From positions 1 through 34,194 of the forward strand of contig JAMQCK010000245.1 in the NCBI GenBank assembly GCA_024196135.1: a stretch of DNA of 34,194 nt, written 5' to 3'. Positions within the stretch are counted from its first letter, which is position 1, and each line of letters begins with the position of its first letter. This document shows positions 21,900 to 30,711 of this stretch, piece after piece. Below the pieces are notes generated by a model that worked only from the letters and a program-made list of their open reading frames with translations, was not told where the DNA came from and did not search any database. The DNA is from Pleurotus ostreatus/Saccharomyces cerevisiae fusant (taxonomy: Eukaryota; Opisthokonta). Position numbers and translations under genes: made by a program.

Positions 21900-23081
21900 A
21901 AAGGGATACTCCCGATAACTGTCGCTGAGCGCGTGCCGCGGCTCACGCGGGATCGTCGTCCAACGTCTAGCACCCAACCTCGCCTTCTGCCGCTTTCAAG
22001 TGCTCAACCTCCGCTCTTCCCATGACCCCTTTGACTCATTTCTCAAAAAGAACCCCAGCTCTCCGCGGTGGCGACGGCGTAAGTCCATGGTGCGTACTAG
22101 CGGCCCTTGTGATACGGCGGGAGCTTGACTATCTTCTCTCCTGGCGCAGCCCTACTTCCAGTGATCAAGGCGTTCAGCGCTCTCTCTTCAAGCTATTTCT
22201 TTGCGCTCGGGCTTCCAGCCTCAGTCATGACAGTCGAGACGGTGAACGGGCTCATAGATCCCATCCGGTAACACCGCCAACTTGATACGTTCTGCACCTT
22301 TGAAGTTTCGCTCTCAGCCCCCTCCTGACCTCCCTACGTTTAAGCCTTTGCTTCCTCTCACCAACTCGTTTGAACGAGTTGACGCTATTATTCGAGTGAG
22401 TCTCTCATTGCCGCCTCACTACGTCGGTATGCTCACGATGGCGGCACGAGCATCTAGGTACCACTGCATATCAGCGAGGCATGAATTCATCCGCGACTTC
22501 GTATCCGTCAGAAGGGCGGCACCTCAGGTGAGTGGATTGCGCCTCCAGCTAGACCGATCCGGAGACGTGCTTGCACCTCGTGCAGGGCTGTATGGTGTCA
22601 AGTGGTGCCTTGAGGCAAGGGACTTTGCCGCACCATTCGGTCATCGGGATCTAAGATGTATGTCTCTGAATGACTTCTCCGCGCCTCTCACACGCGCAGA
22701 AGCGCCCCAACAGCAGGCAGGGAACCCCGCCTTTGAACCCTGTCCAAATAATCTCGACTCTGCTGGCTCATCCGACGATTTTCGGCAGTGACTTGCACGT
22801 TTATACTCTCCCTCGCGTCACCGTCGTCTTCGTCTTCAAGCTTCGAGAGCCTCGACAGCGGAATGAAAGCGTACATCACTTTACGCACGCTTCACGACGG
22901 CTGCACGTTCCCTGGACGTGCTGCATCGCTGAAAGTCGTCTTCGATATCGCGGAGCCGACTCGAAACTTTAGCTTGGCCTGCCTGCCTGTTGTCGCGTGG
23001 GATGACATGCGAACCCTCGCCCTCCTTCCCGCACTTTGCTGTGTCCGGTGCGGCGCAATAACCGACCGCGTATCATCCTAG
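21900..23081 (+). pseudogene. Frame-broken region with LRR/F-box-like stretches
   Basis: Consecutive + strand pieces in different frames recall the leucine-rich part of basidiomycete F-box proteins. Near 21950-22060 a frame reads VVQRLAPNLAFCRFQVLNLR. Near 22325-22395 one reads LTSLRLSLCFLSPTRLNELT. Near 22790-22850 one reads DLHVYTLPRVTVVFVFKLRE. Near 22900-23035 one reads SLKVVFDIAEPTRNFSLACL and then ALLPAL. Frames change without good splice sites and no F-box itself is seen. I call it a probable pseudogene; the F-box link is only an impression from composition. Confidence 0.22.
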
Positions 23082-24001
23082 GAAGACTTCAAGGAGCCGT
23101 CTACGAAGTAGGGATTGCATTTACCGCCCGCTTCCTGCAAGTGGCATATCTGCGCAAGCACTTCAGTGCGTTGTGACATTCAGCTCCCAGGTACTGTATA
23201 TAGACCGCAGCAACTAGCGCTCTAGCTCAGCGATAGGGTCGGAACGGGACGCAGAATCAATGGCACGGGCACCAATGCGTTCGAAAGCGCGCTTCGAAAA
23301 CCTAGTATACAGCCTGTCCGGCTGCCGCTTCATTGAATTGTGGATGCATTGATTGTATGAACCGCAGATGACAGCGCGCCACGCGCCACCATACTACTCC
23401 TTTCCTCAATACAGTTCAAATTGCACAGCTTCGAGCAGCGGTCGCGGCGAGTACGAGGCCAGTTGAGGTGATTGCCCGCGCAAAGCGCAACGCTATTACC
23501 TACTCCATCTTATCTGCCGTTAACGTCCAGCCCCCTTGACCTCAATCTTAGGCTTCGCCTGCTCACGTACATACACTGAAGGTCGTTGGACGTAGGGAAC
23601 TTGCGTGGCGATGGGGACCCGGGCGAACAGCGGCGACGGCAGACATCGACAGCGCGCTGATATCGGGCTATATGATACAGATGAATGTAGTATACATGGC
23701 GGTGAAAAAGGACAGGCAGTACGGGGTTATCATGGACAGCAAAGACGGAGCAAACAGCGTGCGAATAACAAGAATCGGCGACCCTGATACAAGAACTACC
23801 AAGAACAGATATACAATAGAAGAGCAGGGCCAGGTAGTTGCATCGTGAACGTATCTGGCAATGAGAGGGAGACGGGCTGTATCACCAGCATAGGAAGCGT
23901 GGGGAAGACTGGGGAAAAGGCCGCGCTCGTAACTGTTCTGACATTCGTACTGCAGCGATACCGATGTTCGCGTAAACTTTCCCATCGAATTGGTACCGAG
24001 C
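23082..24001. other. Spacer, no gene seen
   Basis: Only short frames. The right part is the 3' flank of gene D. A weak tRNA-like stretch near 23218 was examined and rejected. Confidence 0.4.
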
Positions 24002-24859
24002 TCAGTGAGAGTAGGACACGCCTTTCCCCGGTTTTTCTGCGAGAATTTCAGCGGAAGTGACGAGCATCGAGAGCGGCGTACCTGATGGTTCCGCGGCGAG
24101 GCGTCCGATGAAATCCGCGGTCTCCTTCGCGGAGCGCGCGTGCGTGTAGAGCTCCCAAGCCGCCTGTTTGACGAGCATGCCGACTTCCTCGCGCGTCCGA
24201 CCTTGAGAGTTCCTGATAAGGCCAAGCTGGCTTACTGAAAAGCGTTGCCGCAACACTACCACGCAGTCCCTCAGGCGAGCAGCCGATGCGACCACAGACT
24301 GGAGGTCAGCGCAGACAGTGCGAATGACGGGAGGGACGTCCAAGCGTGCAACCTCCCGGTGACTCCAGTTGGGTCCAAGAAGAAACACAAGGAGAGCCTG
24401 GATGATACGCGGGAAGGACAGGGTGCTGACGACTTCGCGTTCGAATGCGTACAGCGAGTCGGATGCATGGTTGCCGTCGTCGACCGCGCGTCGTAGTAGC
24501 CCGTCAATAGCACCGTGCACCTGGAGGGTTCCGGATACTACTTTTTCGGGATCGCGGTCGGAGACAACGAGCTCGTGGACGTTCGTCGTCATAGTGTAGA
24601 GCGCCGTCATGATGTCGCTGATCAGCCGAGCGTGGTTGCTGAGTATGAGAATCTGGGACCGTGCGTGTACGCATAGAGTGCGTTGGTTGGGAACCTCCTC
24701 AAGTGGACGCAAGATGCGGAGACAGGCCATGTCCAACGTGCCGATGTGGCTGCAGATTTCCCTCGCGAGTGGAATCTGAGGACATAGCAACTGGAGGAGC
24801 ATCAGCTGGAGTAGCGCGTATTGCACATTACGCACCGACTGCGACTTGCCATCCTGCAT
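24002..24859 (-). CDS. Family 1 paralogue D, helical protein of unknown function
   Basis: Three exons: 24859-24836 (MQDGKSQS, 24 nt), 24790-24082 and 24036-24002, with two 45-nt introns (GTGCGT...CAG and GTACGC...CAG). The total of 768 nt gives 255 aa. Both introns are multiples of three without stops, so a single-exon reading (285 aa) is also open. I prefer splicing because C and E have the same tiny first exon. Family marks are LDMACLRILRPLEE, LSFPRIIQALLVFLLGPNW followed by SHREVARLDVPPVI, LRQRFSVSQL and VKQAAWELYTHARSAKETAD. It is closest to C and E. Soluble and helical, no signal peptide. Function unknown. Confidence 0.78.
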   Translation of the reverse strand: MQDGKSQSVRNVQYALLQLMLLQLLCPQIPLAREICSHIGTLDMACLRILRPLEEVPNQRTLCVHARSQILILSNHARLISDIMTALYTMTTNVHELVVSDRDPEKVVSGTLQVHGAIDGLLRRAVDDGNHASDSLYAFEREVVSTLSFPRIIQALLVFLLGPNWSHREVARLDVPPVIRTVCADLQSVVASAARLRDCVVVLRQRFSVSQLGLIRNSQGRTREEVGMLVKQAAWELYTHARSAKETADFIGRLAAEPSGTPLSMLVTSAEILAEKPGKGVSYSH

Positions 24860-25781
24860 TCCTAGGCGACAGTGACGAGCGTTGAGTCAAACGCTGGCCA
24901 GAAACAACTCGCTGAGCACGACTTGAGCCTCAGGGATGACACGTACAATACCTGGATATCTGGGTCGAGGATGGCGTGGAAATTCCGCTCTCGAACTATA
25001 GAGCAGACGTAAGACTGTACGGCAGCGGCATGCTCTGGGGATATAGCCGGTTTTGAAAGAAAGACGGACCTGTACTCCGTCGCCGGTCCGAACAGCGATG
25101 ATCGGTCTCATGTTCGAACCTTAGTCGAATCCGCTGTGCGGCCCAATTACCTCCCTGGAAGTGACGCATGCAACAGTCGTACATAGTATACTCGATCTCA
25201 GCTGTGTTGCATATTCCTCTAATCTCTCAACAGCGTTTTTCCCCATACAGCTGATCAAACGATTCAGATTTCGAACCTGAGTACAGCAGCGGTGAGGTCG
25301 GTGAGAAGGTAAGTACCCACATGTACACGGTCGGCTACTTTGCGACACAATTGCGCAAGAAAAGGAGGTGTAGTAGTATCGGATCAGGGCGACGATAATG
25401 AAAGATCACCAGAAGTTACATACGAGTCACGGCAGCGAGGCGGAGCGCCTTCTTGAAAATACATCGTCTAGGTCATCTACACTAGCGTTGCAGTGTATAC
25501 GGCGCTTGATGACGAAGAACCGTCTGAAACGATGGCTATAGCATGCGACTATTGGGCCAACGACATCCCGATTGCTGGCAGCTCAGGTCGGTTCGTGATC
25601 TGTTGTAAGCATTAGTAGGCGAGGGTTGAACGAGGCGATATCATCACTCACCCCAGTCCTTCCAGCGTCACCGCCTACGTGCGTCAAACGCTGACAAGCG
25701 TGCAGGAACTTCGTGTATTCCTCCTGTAGGTTTACCGAAGGTGCAGAATGAAGGACCTATACGTGTTACGCGTCAGCATAT
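24860..25781. other. Upstream region of gene D and 3' flank of J
   Basis: A - strand frame at 25111-24887 (MRPIIAVRTGDGVQV...) ends 28 nt upstream of the ATG of D. It could be a leader frame or an alternative 5' exon, but no splice to D works cleanly. The rest shows no gene. Confidence 0.35.
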
Positions 25782-27003
25782 CTACTGAGGACGCCGGAAG
25801 AGGCCTACGCGTTGATTGAACTGATTGATCTCGAGCGTTACTTCCGCCCTTTCTGCCTGATTGAGACGCTTGTTGAGCCGGCGCGCGTTGATGACTATCT
25901 GAAGGGAGGCGCGCAGGCTCTCATACAGCTTTAGATGCCATAATACAGCATCAGAAAGGGCTTGAACGGCCTTGGTTGCCGCTTTGAGGATGTTGTGCGC
26001 GCTGGCGGGGTCTGCCACGGTGGTTCAGACAGAATCTTCGAGCCTGCGAGGCGAAAGACGTACTGGATATCTCGTGCTCGGCGAGAATCTTGACCTCGTC
26101 CAGCAACATCGTCAGACCTATCAGTGCGCTCGTCGCCGGGCCGCCCACTTCGTGGCTCAGCTGACCGAATCCTGTCGTCAGAGTGGAGAGAGCGCTGGCA
26201 ACCAGCTTGATTTGAGGGAGATAGGTCCGGATTCTGTGTGTCATGGCAGACACAAGGTCGTCCGGAATACAGACGGTCTACGAAGACCGTTAATTACTCG
26301 AGCTGCAGGCGAATTCTACCAAACGCACCTGTGGCAATTTGTCAAAGATTGCCGCCGCGTTGATTATTTGGCCGCGACTGCTTATGAGAAGGTTGTTAAT
26401 GGCGGTGTCTGCTGATAATTCATTAGCTTCGTCGGAGCCTGACAAGCTGAAGGTACTCAACTTCGAGGCTACCAGCGACGAGGATGTCGTCGAGCGGAGG
26501 TATCGCGAGAGCTGATAGGTCGGTATATATATGAGACGCAAATGCATGATAGCGTACTTGGACTCCATCCGCTGGTCAACGCCCGTTGAGGATGTAGAGA
26601 TAGCAGGAGCTTGTCGAACGTGAGCTCGACGTTGAGCAGGTGCTGCAGAGGCTTCTTGGTCTTTTCCGCTAGTGTGCGGATCCTTCCGCGGTGTCAACGC
26701 GCGAATAACTCTCGCAGAAAGGAGGTTGTCTTACGGATGAGAGACGGTCGGGCTGCCCGTGTCGAAGACCTTCAGGACGAGGTCGAGTCCTTTCTTGACC
26801 TCGGCTCGTGCGTCGTGAATCGTGCCCATGGGCATAGATCCGCCAAAGAGAATTGGTGCTACATGTTGCGAGGCGTGATTGGTCGTTGAGGGCAGATATT
26901 GCTGATGTGTGCCAGTATTCGCCGCATGGGTACCCGGAAAGGGCTCGGCCGCTTCGTGCATCATGACTGAGGTCGTATGGGCATTCATCTCGTATCCCTC
27001 CAT
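25782..27003 (-). CDS. Family 2 protein J with YExLR helix
   Basis: Six-exon model: 27003-26735, 26682-26558, 26511-26473, 26438-26329, 26277-26064 and 26011-25782. The total of 987 nt gives 328 aa. Introns are 46-52 nt except one of only 34 nt (26472-26439, GTAGCC...CAG), which may instead mark frame damage or a mis-drawn exon. The N-terminus is polar and H/T/S-rich. Next comes a helical block (ARAEVKKGLDLVLKVFDTG, then KPLQHLLNVELTFDKLLLSL) that lines up with the DVAKSIRDL block of H. The stretch RTYLPQIKLVASALSTLTTG plus GPATSALIGLTMLLDEV matches RTYFQKIYVLSAVSSSSLLG plus GPAVGAAAATALLC in H. The helix HLKLYESLRASLQIVINARR carries the family signature. Hydrophobicity is weaker than in H or G, so membrane insertion is doubtful. 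Function unknown. Confidence 0.65.
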
Positions 27004-27054
27004 GAAGCAAGGACTGGTTGATCTGCCCTCTGCGAATGAGCATGCTGCGATTCC

Positions 27055-27533
27055 TTAAGGGCAGTAGAGTTCACGCACCACGCAGTGATGAGGAGAATGA
27101 GCGTCACTTTTGACTGTCGCCAGGTGGCGATGTGCAGGCCGAGGATACGATTGTCGGAGGCTGGTAAAGGCGGCACCCCTGTCGATTGTGGGGACAGCGA
27201 GTTGATAGGTGTCAAGCGGCGGGCTGAGGTTACGGAAGGTCAAGCCAGGGTTTGAGGGGAGGATAGCGTCGCGTACATATACCTGCTCATGAGGTCGCCT
27301 GGCTCGGGAGATTCCTCGAGCAAGCAATCTGAAGACGCATGTTCTCCTCGTGGAATCCAGACGTCCAGTTTGATATCCTGATCATCAATACGCAGCAAGC
27401 GTCTTATCCGCGACCTGACTCGTCGCTCAATGAGTACTGTGCCAAGGAAAAACAACAAGGAGGCGCAACGAAGGGCGACGAGGAGCCCCGAATTGAGAGG
27501 AATTATCAGGGCGACGGCTGTCGGAAAAGGCAC
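27055..27533 (-). other. Possible small membrane-protein gene or fragment
   Basis: A - strand open frame from 27533 (no ATG at its head) encodes a hydrophobic helix, LLVALRCASLLFFLGTVLI, followed by a basic stretch, RRVRSRIRRLLRI. A GTATAT donor lies near 27288. Downstream a frame reads LGLHIATWRQSKVTLILLIT before a GTGCGT. The pattern of hydrophobic helix plus basic cluster resembles exon 7 of G. I cannot fix a start, the exon joints or an end before gene J, so this is only a candidate fragment. Confidence 0.25.
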
Positions 27534-27559
27534 CTTTCGATTTTCAGCACCTAGTCGCG

Positions 27560-28774
27560 TACTTCAGACAAAAGTAAGCCGAAGACGTCAAGAGGCATAA
27601 TAGACTCTGCTTACCCTACGTATATCGGAAGCCCAGCATCTACTGTTGCCGCCGACTTCAGCGGCCTAGTACACCCCTTGAGTACTATCTTTCGATGAGC
27701 AAGGAGGCGGGACTAGTAGCGCCAATCTATTGTGCATTGGCGCAGAAGCAGGTACCTGCACTCACCAGTTCTCGAGATCCCGTGCGAAGCCTGAACGCCA
27801 CCATGCAGGTGTCCTCGTGCGGCCACGTATACTAATCAACCAGAATAGAGGGCGCTTACCGCACTGTATACGATAACCCTCGATTCAAGCGCCTACCTGG
27901 ACCTGTCAGTTGACAGAGATTGTCGAAGTTAGATAGAAGTCAGTCGCGGAGAGGGTCATAAGGAGATCCCGACGCCGCTCATGAAATATTGATACAGAGG
28001 CGGGGTGACAGAGTACCGAGGAGACGTAGTTCGCTGTCCATACAGAAAGCGTGGGACGGTCTTTCTTCTAACGGCGTGCCCCATCTCCTTGGTCCTATGT
28101 GGTAGCTGCAATGCGTCATCTCGTGGACCCCGGAATGTATGTGAGTGGCACTTCACCTGAGGTCAAGACTGGCTTCGCACTCGGGCGGACCTTCGGTCAG
28201 TCCCTTCCCAGAATGCCGCACCCAAAGATTCTCGACTGGTCCCTTGGTACGCTTGTATAGGCGAGCCAGAAGTCGGGTTGTATAGCACATCGAGTGCTCC
28301 CGCCGTCTTCGTCGCCGCACTACGTACTGCTGCGTCCCACGGAGACTTCTAGGTTACTAAGAATTTCATGTTCAGTGGTGCGCATGACCTGAGAATTCGG
28401 ACTTTCACCTTGAAATAGGTATAATTTGACCAAAATCTCGCAACCTGTACGTGCAAACATCGAGTACCCAAGTCCATCACGCGTACGACGATTGTATTTA
28501 CATTGAGAAATAGAGCGCTTTGCTCGGCTGGGTTTTCGCGATTGTAGTCGAAATGTTACACGATGAGCCTGAGGAAGGAGCAACGTACGGCCGGTTTAAA
28601 CCATAATCTCGTCTTTCTACTCGAACGTCAGAGCGTGTAGTTTTTGAGATGCGGCAATGCTCACCATCACGTATAGCGAGTGGCTTTCGTCTACGCCGTG
28701 GCGCCGGTAGCCCACCTAACCGGTGCCGAATCAGTCTCGACCCAGTCGCCAACGAAGGCCACATACCAAACTGT
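27560..28774. other. Spacer between J and E, no gene seen
   Basis: About 1.2 kb without a frame above 90 codons and without a plausible splice chain. The left third presumably belongs to upstream sequence of J, and the right end is the 3' flank of E. Confidence 0.4.
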
Positions 28775-29551
28775 TCATTCGCGCATGGTTAGATGTCGAA
28801 TGTAATCTGCAGTCTCTCGTGTGCTCCTTCGAAGCGAGTAGAACTCCCAAGCGAGCTGCTTGACCAGCAACGCCAACTGCGCTCGCCTCTCCGGAGACAG
28901 ATTTCCGACTTCGGCGAGGGCGGGGGTAGAGATGCGACGGTATAGGTCGCCCGCCCAGCCCTTCATGCGCACTGCCAGCGCCACGATACTTTCGACGTCC
29001 GCGCAGGTCTCCCGTATGGCCGACGGGACATCTCTGAGGGCGAGCCCTCGAAGATTCCAGTCCAAACCGAGAAGGCGTATGATGAAGTGCACGACGGGCG
29101 GATACGACAGGTCCCGGACGACATGGCGCTCGAGGGCAGATAGAGAGCGCAAGACGCTGCTGCTGGTTGTCACGACGCGCGACAAGCTCCTCATCGTGAC
29201 GTCATAATTGGAATGAAGCACGGAGGTGGTCATCGCACTGTCATGGTCCTGGTCGAAGAACTGCTGCAGGTTACCCAGAGCTTCGTAGTGGCAGGACAAG
29301 AGGTCGCCAACGACAGTGGAGAAGTCGCTAAGGACGACGATTGATTCTCGCGCTTGCGAGATCAGCTTCTGCTGACGGAGATCCTCGAGTGGGCGTATAA
29401 TGTGATTACAGCTCATGTCGAAGCGATGGATACAGGAGGATATCTGCCGGCTGAGTTCCACCGTCTGCAGTAGAGCCTTCGACATAATTAGCAAGGTAGA
29501 AGCTGGACGTTCAAGTCGTACACGTACGGTAGGGTTCAGGATATCAGTCAT
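28775..29551 (-). CDS. Family 1 paralogue E, helical protein of unknown function
   Basis: Exon 1 is 29551-29528 (MTDILNPT, 24 nt), the intron is 29527-29477 (51 nt, GTACGT...AAG, in frame) and exon 2 is 29476-28775, giving 241 aa. The unspliced reading adds 17 residues (VRVRLERP...) that no paralogue has. An ATG further upstream, at 29590, is in frame, but the shorter start fits the tiny first exons of C and D. Conserved marks: RFDMSCNHIIRPLEDL, LSYPPVVHFIIRLLGLDW followed by NLRGLALRDVPSAI, YRRISTPAL and LVKQLAWEFYSLRRSTRET. This is the most complete version of the central motif with both G and W. Helical, soluble;function unknown. It lies about 300 bp beyond the small gene M, same strand. 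Confidence 0.8.
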   Translation of the reverse strand: MTDILNPTVRVRLERPASTLLIMSKALLQTVELSRQISSCIHRFDMSCNHIIRPLEDLRQQKLISQARESIVVLSDFSTVVGDLLSCHYEALGNLQQFFDQDHDSAMTTSVLHSNYDVTMRSLSRVVTTSSSVLRSLSALERHVVRDLSYPPVVHFIIRLLGLDWNLRGLALRDVPSAIRETCADVESIVALAVRMKGWAGDLYRRISTPALAEVGNLSPERRAQLALLVKQLAWEFYSLRRSTRETADYIRHLTMRE

Positions 29552-29849
29552 CGTTTTCGTGTGCTGATTACGATGAGCAACTGGTAACAAAGGGATGAGC
29601 GTAGGATCCAGCCAGCAGAGAAGCGCTTACCCGGGCACATGACTCGGTCGTAATGCGAAGCTGCCTACCCTTGAGCGCTTGGTTGTCACAAGCAGTCAGT
29701 GACCGGACATCGCACCTTCTTGTATGCAGCGCATCCAAAGGGTCCACCGCCTTTCCTAAGACAGAGAGGATCGTCCAGTCGAAAGGTTACCGAAGGCGTT
29801 GGAAGATCGTGAGTTGAGCCGGTTCCTCGGAGCGGCGCAATCGAAGCCG

Positions 29850-30347
29850 TCACATCGTACATTCGAATGGCAGGGCAAGGTCCGTTGATAGCGGAATGTA
29901 GACGGTGATGAATACAGGACCGGGCACTAAGAAGGTTTCGGGATCACTGCCAACGCGATAGCGTTCAGTCCAAGTCTTCATATAGAACAGGCTGCGTCGG
30001 CGTCCTGCGAGCGCGGAATGCCTTACGGTATTGACGTTCATCGATTTGACGCCAATCGGGCAGTCGGATTCATGCGTATCTGCGGGGGTGTTTTCAGTCC
30101 AACAGCTGGTGAGCGGCTAAGAACGGATGGGAACAGACTTACCAGCATTCGCAGGCGCTCTCAGTAATCGCGTGGGCGTGCACAGTACCATGTGGGGTAG
30201 AGGCCCAAGGCTTATTCGAGTATAGTTCAGAAACTTGAGACACGTCACATCGCTAATCAATGAGTGCAGGCCGAGCGCATGGGAAATGACATTCTGTCGT
30301 AGTTCTACAGACCCGTCTAAAAGTCTTGTAAGTCTTATGAGGAGCAT
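29850..30347 (-). CDS. Small two-exon hypothetical protein M
   Basis: Exon 1 is 30347-30143 and exon 2 is 30079-29850, joined across 30142-30080 (63 nt, GTAAGT...CAG, phase 1). The total of 435 nt gives 144 aa with no internal stop. The start MLLIRLTRLLDGSVELRQ is the first ATG of the frame. A possible GTAAGC...AAG intron across it (around 30376-30328) leaves open a further upstream exon. The second exon encodes SLFYMKTWTERYRVG and ends PFECTM. There are no recognisable domains, membrane segments or relatives in the window. Support is the canonical splice pair and the open frame, so it could still be chance. Confidence 0.4.
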
Positions 30348-30499
30348 GGGAATGGTGCAGAGGCCATGCTTACCAAGTATAAATTCTCAACGAAAGTTGT
30401 TAGCTAGGCGGCTGCCCCGCGCTACATTCTCGCTTGAGGTGATGGCGGGGACGGAGGAAGATATGGCGTCTCAAGTCACACGGGTCACGGAGGCGGAGT

Positions 30500-30519
30500 T
30501 TGCCGAATTGGACCCACAA
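30500..30519 (+). repeat. 20-bp dispersed motif, copy 2
   Basis: TTGCCGAATTGGACCCACAA, 19 of 20 identical to 14428-14447 on the same strand. Confidence 0.6.
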
Positions 30520-30711
30520 CGTGTACCGCGCCGTTTGCAATGCGCGCGGTACCATGACTAGGGAGGGTGGGTAGAACTTCAGGGCATTCCGCTGTGATAC
30601 ATATCTCCAATAACATCTACAACATAATCTTACAACATACATCTTCGACGACATGTAATATACGTCCTCGACGAGGCCGTGTTCAGTCGTCGTACATCTT
30701 CAGACTACACC

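Noticed and set aside
23215..23292. tRNA-like sequence (TAGCTCAGCGATAGGG followed by GCGTTCGAAAGCGC)
   Set aside because: The A-box-like and B-box-like parts are present, but no D stem, anticodon stem or acceptor stem pairs properly. At best a dead tRNA relic.
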